Shown: piece by piece, positions 1 through 11,149 of the stretch
Position numbering within the stretch: the stretch's first letter is position 1
Layout of the letters: each line of letters begins with the position of its first letter
Origin: Basidiobolus meristosporus CBS 931.73
Taxonomy: Eukaryota > Basidiobolomycota > Basidiobolomycetes > Basidiobolales > Basidiobolaceae
Assembly (NCBI GenBank): GCA_002104905.1
Contig: MCFE01000598.1
Span: 1 to 54,785 of the forward strand
Direction of reading: 5' to 3'
DNA: 54,785 nucleotides
Program-made: the position numbers and the translations under genes
The notes under the pieces: model-generated
What the model was told of the DNA's origin: nothing
What the model saw: only the letters and a program-made list of their open reading frames with translations
Databases searched by the model: none

Positions 1-626
1 TCTATACAACAAACACTCGGTGTGTATTGTAGATTTGCTTGTGTCGGTCAATACATGCTTAACCAGTGGTGAGTACAATTTTATCTTCCTTTTTAGCAAC
101 AATACTCTTGATGGTAGTTGCAGCTATGGGTTCAGTGTTTCCCGAGGCATTGACTGTTGAGCGCGCAATGGTAACTCTCTCAAACCGCAAGTCAAAATGA
201 AGCGAAAAACTACGTTTAGCTTCTTTGCCTTTAGTATTGGCCTCTGTTCTCCTGGAAAGAACCTTCTTGTACAGAGTTCTGTTCTCTACAAAGCTTCACC
301 AGTCCCTCGAGTCTGAATTCCATAGGTGTGTAAAAAAATGGCACTCAGACAAAGGATGGTGTCAGGATTGAATATATCACAGGCAATAAGAAGGGTATTC
401 ACATCCACGTGTATCAATATTGACTATATTTGTTTCCAAGAGTCACAACAAGTATATTTCGCAACACAAATTAGAGAACCAGGGAGAACTAGGGAAATAT
501 TGAATATTTATGGGCTAAGGTACATTATAAATATATTTCGCAAACAGATTAGAGAACATGAATTATTTATAAGCTAAGATACATTGATTAGGATGCGCAT
601 TGGGGGTGTTCATTGAGCGGAGCACA
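1..626. other. Left edge, no confident gene
   Basis: An open frame runs to a TGA at 198-200 on the + strand and could be the 3' end of a gene that starts before the window, but a convincing splice structure is missing. AT-rich DNA follows. Within it are two imperfect direct copies of an ~80-bp unit, at about 450-528 and 529-590, sharing a 'tatatttcgcaa' block, an 'attagagaac' block and a 'gctaagrtacatt' block. Nothing else is supported. Confidence 0.4.
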
Positions 627-2485
627 TCACTCAGACACTAAATTGCGCTTCTGCATCCTGATGTATTTAATTCCCAAGCTGAACAGGAATAGCAATCCAG
701 ACATTCCAATGGCGATGTAAAAGATGGTACGTAATACATGAACATACACCCCCATCACAGCTAGTCGTTCTTCTGTGGGTAGGGTGTCCATGAATTGGAA
801 GCTATTCGTCGCCTCCTGGATTGGGATATTATAGCTTAACTTGGACAGTCCAGTGACCAACTGGTTGTTGTATATTGAGCCGCATATGGCGATTCCCAAC
901 ACTCCACCAACCGAGCGGAAGAAGGATGACATAGTTGTCACTACACCCATATCTTTCGGAGACACCTCTGATTGGCCCGCCAAGATCAATGTTTGAATGC
1001 AACAACCAGCTCCAGCTCCCACGATGATCAAGAAGCCAATCTGCTCGCCATGGCCAGTATTGGCATTCCAAATGGTCAGCAATCCTACACCCACCGTCAT
1101 GACTGCTGATCCGACCCAACACCAGACGACGATCACCCCGGTCTTCGAGATGAAGAATCCGGAGACAATACTGAATAGTGAAGCGGAAAGCAGCATGGGC
1201 AGCATCTGGAGTCCGGAAGTGGTGGCAGAATCCCCACGGACAACCTGGAAGTACATTGGGACGTAGTATACCAATCCAAAGAATGCCATACCAAAGAAGA
1301 ACTGGGCGATGAAGGAGAACAACGGATTACGCATGCCAAACAACCGACAAGGGATGATTGGCTCGGCTGCAAATCGGTACTCCACTACGATAAATGCTAT
1401 CAAGAGTGCTCCCGAAACACAGTAAAGAGATATGATTCTTGGTGAGCTCCAGGGGTAATCTGCACCTCCCCATTCGGTGGGCAATAAGAGAGTGATGATG
1501 CATGCCAGAAGCAGCGCCGTCCCGAGGAAATCGATTCTCCGGATCTTTTCCTTGAAAGAGCCTGTCGGCGTAGGAAGTTGCAGGAACAGAGAGACGATCA
1601 CTACGGTAAGCGCACCGATTGGCAGGTTGACGTAGAAAGACCACCTACAGCGACAAGTGTTAGTCAGCCATCTACCAAGAGTGAGGGAAGGGGATCAAGG
1701 TTACCTCCAAGTAGTGTCATCCGTAAAGATGCCACCGAGTAATGGGCCCAGAACAGATGCGATACCGAACTGTAGATTCAACGAGGTTTAGAACCAGCGA
1801 TATAATCAACTATCAACCGCTTCCTTGACTTACTGTAGCGCCGATGAATCCTTGGTACTTTCCGCGCTCTCGGAGCGGGACGATCTCGGTGATAATAATG
1901 AAGACCATACCCTCGACTGAGAAAAGAGCGAGTTAGATACGCGTCAAAAGAGTTCGGGAGGGATAAATACTCACTGCCTCCACCTCCGATTCCTGAGATC
2001 GCTCTAGACACAATCAGCATGGTCATGTTCTTGGAAGCTCCACATAGCGCGCTGCCCACCTCAAAGATGACAATGGCGAAGAGGAATACTATTTTACGTC
2101 CAAAGATATCCGAAAACTAGTTCACCTGGTTAGTACCATGAAATATGTTGCCCTGTATGAGGGAACTCACCTTTCCGTAGAGAGGCTGGCAAGCCGTAGC
2201 AGTCAACATGTAGGCAGTAGCCACCCAAGCAACCTGGTTTATTGCGCCAAAATCTGATGCGATTTTGGGCAGAGCGGTGGCCACGATTGTCTGATCAAGA
2301 CCAGCCAAAAGGACGGCCATTGCAAGGCCCAGAAAGACCAATAGCAGCTTTCCAAAAGGTAGAATCGCTGGATCATCCACCTCCAGCTCTGGTTTAGATG
2401 CGTTCTTTTCTAAATCCTCCAGCTTCAAGGGGCCTGAAGGAGCTGATTGCTTCTCAGCTAAGATGGCAGTAGGTTCGACCCGCAT
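627..2485 (-). CDS. MFS multidrug transporter, DHA2 family (14 TM)
   Basis: This is a drug:H+ antiporter-type plasma-membrane transporter. Five exons read in phase: 2171-2485, 1975-2116, 1834-1916, 1705-1769 and 627-1644. The introns are 54-64 nt with GTGAGT/GTAAGT/GTAACC donors; intron 1 has a TACTAAC branch site. The product is 540 aa, the usual DHA2 length. Visible motifs are the TM1 signature LDQTIVATALP (about residues 63-73), motif A GKFSDIFGRK in loop 2-3, a motif-C-like GPLLGG in TM5, and WRWSFYVNLPIG before TM6, which is typical of 14-TM fungal exporters. The N-terminal ~45 residues are a charged cytosolic tail. Intron 1 has two possible acceptors 9 nt apart; the downstream CTAG gives the conserved KFSDIFGRK. 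Substrate cannot be predicted. No biosynthetic cluster lies next to it. Confidence 0.93.
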
Positions 2486-3737
2486 TGTATGTTAGAGCTA
2501 TCAATCCAGATCACCTGTTTATATAGGAATGCGCAAGAGAACGGAAGGTATGTGCACTATTCCGCAACTCTAACAAGCCACGGAAATTCGGCTCCACTCA
2601 GATATACCAAGGTTGGAACAAGCCCAGTATACCAAACTTACACCCAAGCATTCCTTCCACCAGAAGAGAGTTTGTTTCTGCACCACTGGGACATAAGAAG
2701 GAGCGACTCTCTTCTGATTAGAGAATTCTATGGACTAGATCTAGATGTATTCTCGGCAATATCCCTCATTTGGCAGGAATTCTATCTGGGTTGGAAAATA
2801 ATAGGAATGTCTTGATTGGGCTCCAGTTGCTGCGAATCTCAGATCGAGGCCAATCAGAAACATTCCCAACCATGAATTGACCAACTCCTGCTTGACAGTT
2901 TTGACGTCATTATCTAGATTTGGTACCGGAATATCGGGTGGGGTTGAAAAGCGGAACAACGGATCGTGGTTTAAACTTGGGGGTAGGAGCTATTGATGAA
3001 TGAGGATGATGGCGAAACATGGCACTGACAGATATGAACTAAACAAACAAAAGTCATGTGAAATCGAGCGTTTAGGCTTTTCGGTCATCAAGTTCATCCA
3101 GCCACCGTAACGTTGGTGTTGCCAGAAGGCGGCTCGGGAAATCCTACCAGACGATATTATATGCTGGGGTGATAATTCGGCAGCGTACATGGAGACCCCT
3201 AGAAGTAACGGGTCATGAGTTTTGTATATCTAGTGGATTTACGGTTGAAGAGAGTTGATGGAACTTTCTCTGGTAGTTTACGGATTGTTGCTATGTGTAT
3301 TTTAATTGGAGTGAAAGTCATGATATACGTGTTGCACTTGAGCGATGTAAACTATAGCTTTGGCTGGTAGCCCATGGATGATAACCTAGAGCTCGTCGAT
3401 GTGAGCCCTGGAAATGATCAGTGGCGAATACATGCTTCTGAAAGACAATGCTTTATGCCAGAGAATGTGGTATAGTCTCTCCATTAGTTTTGAGAATTCT
3501 GAGTCGTTACTATATTCCTTGATTTATAGTAAACGTATGATTTGATTGTAATGCTATAGCAATAACTTTATCGCCTAGATCTTGGTCTATGATCCCAACT
3601 ATTCACTGAACTAATACTTTTTTGTATTTACTTGAATTATTATGACCAAAATGTCTGACTTCTAGAGAATTACATTCCACAAAGTTGCCCAAAAGACTCC
3701 AAACTCTGTTCTCTTGCTCTTTAACATATTTATAAAG
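2486..3737. other. MFS upstream region and gene-poor DNA
   Basis: This presumably holds the MFS promoter on its left side. No gene is supported; the open frames here are short and have no family resemblance. From about 3650 the sequence resembles a degraded fragment of the LTR family described next, with a recognisable 'ttgcccaaaagactccaaac' stretch. Confidence 0.4.
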
Positions 3738-4069
3738 TGTTGTAAAAGTTCGTATTTCCACCTAAATATTCACCTAACTTAGTCACTTAGATCATTACCT
3801 TCATATCCTAGAGAATACTGACCAAATTCCTTGTCGGGATTTACTTAGAATATTTACCCAGAACATGAAAATTAGATAAGTTGTCCAAACAGCCCCAAAC
3901 TTTGCACGCATGTTCTTGGGACCTTCCTTAACCTATTCTACGTGTTTGTTATGCCAAGACCAGGTAAAAGTATAAATACTACTTTTACATTCAATAAATC
4001 ATAAAGTGATAACCACATAATCTACTTGTTCTCCCAATCGCTTTCAATATCTCCAAGACTCTTACAACA
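3738..4069 (+). repeat. Solo LTR, copia-type family, with 5-bp TSD
   Basis: This 332-bp element begins TGTTGTAAAA and ends TCTTACAACA, so it has the TG...CA termini and short inverted terminal repeat typical of Ty1/copia LTRs. It is flanked by a perfect 5-bp duplication, TAAAG (3733-3737 and 4070-4074). A TATAAATA box lies at 3971-3978, suitable for U3. No internal retroelement sequence is attached, so this is a solo LTR left by LTR-LTR recombination. The family is tied to copia by the element at 18955-20575, where the same sequence follows the RNase H region. Confidence 0.9.
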
Positions 4070-4189
4070 TAAAGAAAATTTGAAATCTAATTAATTATTA
4101 AATGAAAGCCTGCTGTAGTCTAGTCTATTTAGTTTGTAAGATATTGGTTGACTCTTAGAGTTAGTGAAGGCCTGGAAGCTATCAGCATT

Positions 4190-4714
4190 TTCTGACTTCT
4201 CCAAAAAAACTCCAGACTTTGTGTTGTAAGAGTTTTGGAGATATTGGAAGTGATTGGGAGAACAAGTAGCTTATGTGATGTTCACCTAACAACTTATTAA
4301 ATTTAAAAGAGATACTCATAAGTTTACTTTGTCTTGCTGAAAAACTGCAAAGAATATACTTAGGAAGGTCCCAAGAGCATGTGTGCAGAGTTTGGGGCTG
4401 TTTGGATAACTCTGGGATATTTCATTTCCTGGGTACCTAATGTTTTGGTGAAATATTTTAGTAAATCCCAACAAGGGATTTGGCCGGATTCTTGAAGATT
4501 TGTAGACAATGATCCAGGTGACCAAGTTAGGTAAATATATAGGTGCAATTACAACATTTGCAACACTTTGCATGCAGTTAACTGAGACCTTCAATACTTT
4601 CGAGCTCTTGTGCAGCCATAAGTACATTGTTTGAACTCAACAAAGACCTAGTGAATACCATGCAATTCCGCTTGTTCTCAAATCACTTTCAGTGCTCCCA
4701 AGAATTGTACAACA
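4190..4714 (+). repeat. Older LTR copy split by a later LTR insertion
   Basis: A degraded + orientation copy of the same family. Its left part reads into '..aactccagactttg' up to 4221 and resumes at 4566 with 'ctttgcatgcag', ending near 'ttgtacaaca' at 4714. The consensus 'ccaaactttgcacacatg' is interrupted exactly at CTTTG by the solo LTR at 4222-4565. The left limit is uncertain. Confidence 0.65.
4222..4565 (-). repeat. Solo LTR, minus orientation, nested, with TSD
   Basis: A 344-bp inverse-orientation copy (TGTTGTAAGAG... to ...TTTGCAACA on the + strand). It is flanked by a perfect CTTTG duplication (4217-4221 and 4566-4570), which was generated inside an older LTR of the same family. This gives the order of insertion directly. 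Confidence 0.88.
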
Positions 4715-4789
4715 GTTGGGACCCTACAGAATACAAATGCACTTGTCCCATCAAGACCATATAACCTCACATATATTGCTTATATTTTG

Positions 4790-5125
4790 TACTTACACCT
4801 AAATACTCTCCAGACTTGGTCACCTAGATCATTATCTACAAATCCCAGAGAGTTCTGACCAAGCTTCTTGTTGGGATTTGCAAAGAATATATTATCACCA
4901 AAACATCAGGTACCCAAAACATGAGATTTCTTAAAGTTGTCTAAACAGCACTAAACTTTGCATGCATCTTTTTGGGACATTCCTGCACATATTCCTCATG
5001 TTTGTTTTGCTAAGATTATGTAAAAGTAAAATACTGCTGTTATTTTCTATAAATCAATGGGTGAAACTACTTGATCTACTTGTTCACCCAAATACTTCAA
5101 ATATCTCCAAGACTCTTATATCATA
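4790..5125 (+). repeat. Degraded LTR copy
   Basis: A diverged + orientation family member. The recognisable blocks are 'cacctaaatact', 'gttgggatttgc', 'caggtacccaaaacatga', 'tgtttgttttgctaag' and 'ctccaagactctta'. Neither end is intact and no target duplication is visible. Confidence 0.65.
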
Positions 5126-5743
5126 TACCACCTTTGCACTATATAAAGTACTGAGTAAAAGCTGTAAAGTCTGCTTATTCTCTTAATCACTTCTAATATC
5201 TCCATAATTCATGCAATAGCTGCATCTAAGCAAATCTAGAAGATTTGAAAATACCAATAGGTCTCTGGCTCAGTATACTGTTAGATAGCTTACATAGCAA
5301 ACAGATGATAATATGTAATCTAGGCTTTGTCTTAATGTGTACTTGAGATATTTGAAGTGCTGATATAATTGGCTCATATAGACCAATGCTTCTAAGATAC
5401 TTGAGGATTAAGTTCAGTGTACTACCAAGTTATGAGTGACTTATTGACATTTGAGCTTGTATGATTTTTGCCAGTTTTTATATTACTGAGGCTATGGAAG
5501 CTATGTAGTACTGAAGGTATGCCATAATGCCCAAGATGTGTGCACTACTTTGTGCTATTTTTTTTGAAATGGTTATTTGATTTGATATACAAAGCTCTAC
5601 TCCCAGGATATATTCTGTACTACAGCTTGATGAAACATGTGATTACTTTATGACCCTACTAGCTCTTGAGGTCACTGTCAGTACTACTGAGTATTTTAAA
5701 TCAATATAAATATGTGGCATAGTAGAGATCTACTATTTGATGT

Positions 5744-6090
5744 TGTTGAAAAAGTTTGGAATTCCACTTAAATACTCACCTAACTTAGTCACTTAGATCA
5801 TTAGCTACAAACTTTATAGAATAATTGACCAAGCTCCTTGATTGGATTTACTGAGAATACTTTAGCCAAAATATCAGGTACCCAGAACACAAAAGTTAGA
5901 TAAGTTGCTCAAACAGCCCCAAACTTTACACACATGTTCTTGGGACCTTCATAAGCCTACTTTGCGTGTTAGTTATGTTAAGACCATGTAAAAGTTTAAA
6001 TACTACTTTTACATTCAATAAATCATTTAGTGAAAACCATATAATCTACTACTCCCAATCACTTCCAATATCTCCAAGACTCTTACAGCA
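5744..6090 (+). repeat. Solo LTR with 5-bp TSD
   Basis: A 347-bp copy, TGTTGAAAAAG... to ...CTTACAGCA, flanked by a perfect GATGT duplication (5739-5743 and 6091-6095). The preceding 900 bp (about 4715-5740, apart from the degraded copy above) has no gene I can support. Confidence 0.87.
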
Positions 6091-6104
6091 GATGTAAGTA
6101 CCTA

Positions 6105-6810
6105 GTATTGTCTGAGTTTCAGAGATATTAGAAGTGATTGACAGCATAAGTATATTTTGTGGTTTTCACTTAATAATTTGTTAAATATAGAGGTAGTTTA
6201 TATACTTTTTGATGGTCTTGGCAAAAAAACCCGTAAAATAGGTTTAGGAAAGTTTCAAGATCATGTGTGAAGAGTTTGGGGCTGCACACAGCTGAGCTGT
6301 TTGGAACCATCGATGTAGCTTCTTACTATAATCTTTACAAAGCTTACCTAACTATACAAGTACTCTATTTCAACTCAATAAGATAATAAGTGAATTACAT
6401 GCGATTTGAGTTCGCCAATACACTTGGTTCAAGTTGTGACGCTACCTTTGGCCCTTGAGACCAGTTGTCAGAGTTCTTGAGGTATTTGAGGTGACTGCGA
6501 GAACAAGTAGATTATCATTTATTATTTAATGAATCTACAAGTGAAGTGGTTACTTTAACATGATCTTGACAGCACCAGCACGTGAAGTAATGTTTAATAA
6601 GGTCCCAATAACATGTGCGTAAAGTTAGGAGGCCTTTGGACGACTTTGACAATTCTCATTTTCTGGGAACCTGATATTTTGGTAAAATATTCCTAGTGAA
6701 TTCCAATAAGGAATTTGAACAAGACATTGTAAGATTCAAAGAATATGATCTAAGTAACTAAGTTAATAGAACATTTAAGAGTAATTACGAAATTTGAAAT
6801 AACCTCTAGG
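6105..6810 (-). repeat. Two degraded minus-oriented LTR fragments
   Basis: The first fragment (about 6105-6300) keeps the terminal 'gagatattagaagtgattg', a TATA region and the 'gtttggggctg' block, then stops. The second (about 6467-6810) runs nearly full length but is strongly diverged. The interval 6810-7077 holds no gene; it contains a telomere-like CCTAACCCTAA at 6904-6914. Confidence 0.6.
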
Positions 6811-7077
6811 CCTTTACTTGGATGATTTCTTAAGTAAACGATTCATAACTTGGCAGTAAGTTAAACAGAATCCTAAGGTATATGAACTTTCCGTTGTCGT
6901 ATTCCTAACCCTAAATCGCAGAGAACCCATGCTGCTTGAAATAGTAGTTACTTCAAACTAGACTAATCTAAAGATAGTAAGGCATGGTTTGCGAAAAATA
7001 AACTGAAAATGAGCCGAAACTATTGATTGGGTTTTATTGGGTTCAAATGCAAATTAATATAAGGTAGCTATTTACTT

Positions 7078-8895
7078 CTAGATGGCTTGACTAAATCCAC
7101 CATACTTCACCTTCCTGAGAGTAGGATCAAATAATTTACATACATTTCGTAGGAAGATGGTGCCCAAATAGTCACTTAGTACCACCAACTCTCCCTCTAG
7201 CAAAACCTTGTCATCTCTAGTGACTGGAGACCCGGAAAATTCCACGATCCCCTCTTCTTTCATCTCCTTCAGCTCGACATAAAACTCATCCGGGAGCAGT
7301 TGTGCCAACTCTTTGGTGATTACAACCTTTCCTTGGCAAGCAACATCCAAAATGGCCTTTTTGATGATCAAATCCTCCCTAGTCATCTCATGGCCCTTGA
7401 TGAGAGGGAGCTCGCCATTCTCAACTCTCTTGGTGTAATCCTTGACATTCTTCTCATTTTGGGCATAGCCATATTTGGCGTCACTGATGGCGGACATACC
7501 CAAACCGACAAGAAGCTGGGTTTTCTTGGCCACATAACCCATGAAGTTTCTGTGTAAGGTACCGTTCTGCTTGCCAATGAAAAGCTGATCTGTGGGTAGG
7601 GCGAAATGGTCCATACCAACATCCCTATAACCCATATCGGCAAATAGCTTCTTGCCTAACTCGTAAAGAGCGCGCTTATCGGTCTTAGAGGGCAGGTGAT
7701 GCTCGGTAAAGTTTCTCTGGCGAGGATTTACCCACGGGACATGCGCATAGCTGTAGTAGGCGATGCGGTCTGGCTGCAGGGAGCCGACCATGGTAATAGT
7801 CTGCTGCGTAGTCTCCATGGTTTGGTTTGGAAGGCCATAGATCAAGTCTAAAAATGGAATGAGTCAAAACGGCCCCACACGTCCACAGGATACAGAAACA
7901 TACCAAAGCAGATGGAGGTGTAGCCTATCCTCCGCGCCATGTTCATGACATTGTCCACGGTTTCGTAGGTTTGGACTCTGTTGATGATTTGCTGCACATC
8001 CGGATCAAAGTCTTGAATCCCCAGGCTAAGCTTCCTGAATCCAAGATCATACAATATCTGCAAATGCTCTTCACTTGTGCTGTTTGGATGTGCCTCGAAA
8101 CTGAACTCGTGCGAGGGATGAAGAGAGCAACCCTCCAGCAACCCATTGATCAACCGTTGCAAATTGCTAGGCGAGAAGAAGGTTGGCGTGCCCCCGCCCA
8201 AGTAAATCTCACAGATGTTGGGCTTTCCCGAGGTGGAAATCAAATAGTCTCTATAGATGGCCCATTCCTTGAGAACCGTATCGATGTAGGGGTCTTCGAC
8301 CTTATCATGATACTTGGTGATCACCTTCGTGCAGGCGCAGTAGTGGCACAGTCTGGTGATGGATTGAGCTTAGGGTCAGTACAATATTGCCACCACAATG
8401 CTTTGATACTACTTACTGCTCGCAGTACGGCAAATGTACATAAATGGCCATTCCAATGTCATCGTTTGTCTCGTCGAAGCATTTCTTGACAACCTTCAGC
8501 CAGTCGTCTTGTGTAGGCGCGGTTTCTGTTTTGTTCCAGAAGGGGACAGGTGGATAACTGGTGTATCGGGGTGCGGGAACGTCGTATTTACACACCAGAT
8601 CCTCGATGTCGGCCAAGCTGTCCAAGACTGACTTCTTGAGCTTTCTTTCTGCTTCTAGTGATCTGGCAGGCTTATGCTTTTTGATCTTCGAGCCCTCAGT
8701 AGTTTGTTCGGAGGTCTTAGCATCAGCATTGTCCTTGACCTCTGGAAATTGGGTAGAAACGCTCTTGGGGCATTGGGTGGAATCCTTCTCCTTTGCGGTG
8801 AATAGTCGCGGGATGAGATAGGATAGGACTACGGTGCCTAGAAGTATGTAGAACGATATGGTGAACGTTGAAGTACGGCCTACAGTTTCATCCAT
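7078..8895 (-). CDS. hemN: Oxygen-independent coproporphyrinogen III dehydrogenase (HemN-like, radical SAM), membrane-anchored
   Basis: HemN oxidatively decarboxylates coproporphyrinogen III to protoporphyrinogen IX with S-adenosylmethionine and a 4Fe-4S cluster. Three exons (8417-8895, 7904-8352, 7078-7847) join in phase, with introns of 64 and 56 nt. The product is 565 aa. Its cluster motif CEQLCHYCAC gives C158, C162, C165 and C167, the CX3CX2CXC pattern that separates true HemN from HemW. PRYTSYP, LGGGTPT, DLIYGLP, MDHFALP and a C-terminal FSQAI also fit HemN. E. coli HemN is about 457 aa; the extra ~100 N-terminal residues hold one membrane segment (about 10-29) and a charged linker. I start at the first in-frame ATG (8895). 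The frame stays open to about 8970 without an upstream ATG, and a CTAATAC...CAG sequence there could be an acceptor for an unseen 5' exon. Fungi normally use the O2-dependent Hem13; transfer from bacteria is my inference. Confidence 0.9.
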
Positions 8896-9702
8896 GACAG
8901 TTAGTAGAGATTTGCTGGTAAAAGCAATGTATCCGGGGAGGAAGGTTTTATCTACACTGGTCGCCACCAATTTGTATTAGTCAACCACCGGAAAAGCTCA
9001 GTCTAGATTGTCGATTTGATTCCAGACTACCAACAACTTCTATGTACACCAATAAGCACTCGGAGAGTCGTTGCCTCGACTATGATTAAGTAATCGTGAT
9101 ACTCGCAATTGATGGTATATATACATATTGTCGGGGCTCCAATTCTTCGGATTGTAGCCTATTTTAGATATTTGGTTCCGGATACCTATAAATGCCATCC
9201 TTCTCCGGGCCACCTTAAATAAATGGGATTAAAAGGCATTAAAAGGCATTAAAAGGCATCAAAAGGCATTATATTGATTTCCTAAGATGATACTAACCTT
9301 TGGGTTTGAGATTCGTCCCCAAATCTCATCAACCAGTTGTCCCTCGCACGACTTGTATTAAATGATAGCACACTTAGATGAACGATTGCTCTCTACTATG
9401 CAAATCTAGGGTTAGGGTTCGCTAAAATGGCTGCTTACTTTTTGGACTTTAATTAATTGATTTCTGCATTGACGCTATATCCATGATTTGCATCAGCTAC
9501 TGTTTCCTGAGGGTGATATCATAAAACACCTACAGGTTTTCAGGGATGTTGGACGATAGATGGTTGGCAATTTGGTTGTATTCCCGTCGATATATTATGA
9601 CCATTCGCCATCCTCAGACCCCTCCTATTTAACTCCGACTTATCCTTATGTTCTTCTTCACCCACCTAATATACACTCCCTATTACTAGCGATTACGCCT
9701 GC
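8896..9702. other. HemN upstream region
   Basis: No gene is supported. The region holds a TATATATA at about 9116-9123 that could serve the HemN gene (-), a tandem 10-mer array (9231-9270), and a telomere-like TAGGGTTAGGGTT at 9407-9419. Confidence 0.5.
9231..9270. repeat. Tandem repeat, 4 x 10 bp (AAAAGGCATT)
   Basis: Four consecutive units of AAAAGGCATT; the third ends in C instead of T. It lies about 335 bp upstream of the chosen HemN start. The function is unknown; it may be a simple expansion. Confidence 0.9.
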
Positions 9703-9915
9703 ATGCTAGGTATCTTATTCCTCTGCTTAATCCCTGCAGTTGGAGTCCTCTCAGTGCTATTTGTACAATGCTCTTTGGCCTTTACCCAGCAATATTCCAC
9801 ATCTTCAAATGCTAAAAACGAAAAGCCCGATCTTACCTCGGACCATCCCTTGGTCTGGCATTCACGAAATCATCCATCCATTTGGTTGAAACGACGTAAA
9901 TCCCGTAACAGCTGA
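9703..9915 (+). CDS. Possible small single-pass membrane protein
   Basis: A 70-aa open frame with a hydrophobic N-terminus (about residues 2-27, leucine, valine and isoleucine rich) that could be a signal peptide or membrane anchor, followed by a polar, basic tail ending KRRKSRNS. I recognise no family. The ATG is the first in the local transcript-like region. With no homology and only 70 codons, this may be chance. Confidence 0.3.
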   Translation: MLGILFLCLIPAVGVLSVLFVQCSLAFTQQYSTSSNAKNEKPDLTSDHPLVWHSRNHPSIWLKRRKSRNS

Positions 9916-10159
9916 GTGATGGATACCACCGAACAAGAGTATTCTTGGGACGTGGTGATGTACATTTGAAGAACTGCCTAAACCCCAGAGTATTCTAATT
10001 TTTGTAAAGAAACTTGTATATACCAAGCGTAGTAAACTGACTTAACCCCGGCAACATCTTCGACCCCTAACTAATAATATTGTTTGGTACGCTCACTATA
10101 TTCGGCTTATCTGTACGTGACAATGGTGACTCATAGACTACTACGTCATGATATTGGCT

Positions 10160-10167
10160 TATATAAA
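10160..10167 (+). promoter_or_regulatory. TATA box of methyltransferase copy 1
   Basis: TATATAAA lies about 30 nt upstream of the ATG at 10197, so the 5' leader would be very short. Confidence 0.5.
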
Positions 10168-10196
10168 CCAGTTAGATGTTCGGGTTTTAAATCATT

Positions 10197-11045
10197 ATGG
10201 AGTCTCCTAAGGTGCCCACAAACGCGAGTGACGATACTCGTAATGCTTCAGTTAAGCAAGTACATGATATAGCCGCAAGGGGATTTGAGTTGGACACAAA
10301 TGCATATGAAACAGCACGTCCCAGCTATCCTCCTGAGGCGATCGAACTTCTGCGAACGAAGCTGGGCCTTAAATCTGGCGAGTCACGTGTTTTGGACCTA
10401 GGAGCGGGGACGGGAATATTCACTCGTCTGCTGCAGCCATTCAATTATGACTTGGTGGCTGTAGAACCAGCGGCCAACATGAGAGCCAAGTTCTCTCAGG
10501 TGCTTCCTGACGTTCCAATCTTGGAGGGCACAGCCTGGAAAATTCCAGTGGAAGATAGCTCGTTGGATGTTGTCTTTGTTGCTCAGGCCTTTCACTGGTT
10601 CAGTGATGTCGCTGCCATCCAAGAGTTCAGCAGAGTGTTGAAACCAAACGGTTACCTAGCTCTGATATGGAACTTGGAAGACAGAGCTCAAGCCAAATGG
10701 GTTGGGGCCATCAGAGATATTTATGAAAAGCATGAACGTGGCTCACCCCAGTACCGGTTGGGCTTGTGGAGAAAAGTATTCGAGACCGAAGAATATCGCC
10801 GCCTCTTTGACCCACCCACTGAGGCCCATTTGCAACGTGAGGTATTGTCAGATAAACAGACCATTTGGACCCGTATATCCAGCAAGAGCTATGTCGCATC
10901 GCTGGATGCCGAGCAGAAGGAAACCTTGAAGCAACAAATCTTGGACACGCTCAACTCTGCGGAGGACATGGAGATAGACAAGGAGTCGGGTCTTGTCAAA
11001 TTCCCGTACGTTACTGACATCGTGTGGTGTCAAAAACGAGCTTAA
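10197..11045 (+). CDS. Class I SAM-dependent methyltransferase, copy 1
   Basis: A 282-aa single-exon protein with a Rossmann-type methyltransferase fold. Motif I is VLDLGAGTG (residues 65-73), the acidic end of strand 2 is VAVEP, and the post-I/motif IV stretch is VVFVAQAFHWF, characteristic of Methyltransf_11-type small-molecule enzymes. The arrangement GFELDTNAYETARPSYPP...GTAWKIP resembles fungal trans-aconitate/UbiE-like proteins of unknown substrate. Predicted cytosolic. From 10284 to about 11082 it is nearly identical to copy 2 at a constant offset of 1348 bp; I count three substitutions in the coding part. The first ~29 residues differ. An ATG directly after a TATA box supports this start. 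Confidence 0.87.
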   Translation: MESPKVPTNASDDTRNASVKQVHDIAARGFELDTNAYETARPSYPPEAIELLRTKLGLKSGESRVLDLGAGTGIFTRLLQPFNYDLVAVEPAANMRAKFSQVLPDVPILEGTAWKIPVEDSSLDVVFVAQAFHWFSDVAAIQEFSRVLKPNGYLALIWNLEDRAQAKWVGAIRDIYEKHERGSPQYRLGLWRKVFETEEYRRLFDPPTEAHLQREVLSDKQTIWTRISSKSYVASLDAEQKETLKQQILDTLNSAEDMEIDKESGLVKFPYVTDIVWCQKRA

Positions 11046-11149
11046 CAACAAGCATGGAAGTAAAAGGGCAATCGGATTCGTCTATGGGATTCTTTTATTA
11101 TTGTCAAATCAAGGCTTAATAAAGTCTACAGTGTAGATATACGAATGGT

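Noticed and set aside
1-200. Possible 3' end of a plus-strand gene with an intron at 69-96
   Set aside because: The intron would be 28 nt, too short, and no other donor gives a convincing exon. The peptide has no family resemblance.
2489-2815. Open frame of 108 codons upstream of the MFS gene
   Set aside because: It lies in the MFS promoter, shows no family motif, and overlaps other-frame open frames; probably chance.
4962-5186. Open frame of 74 codons
   Set aside because: It lies within a degraded LTR copy and reads across its U3/R region.
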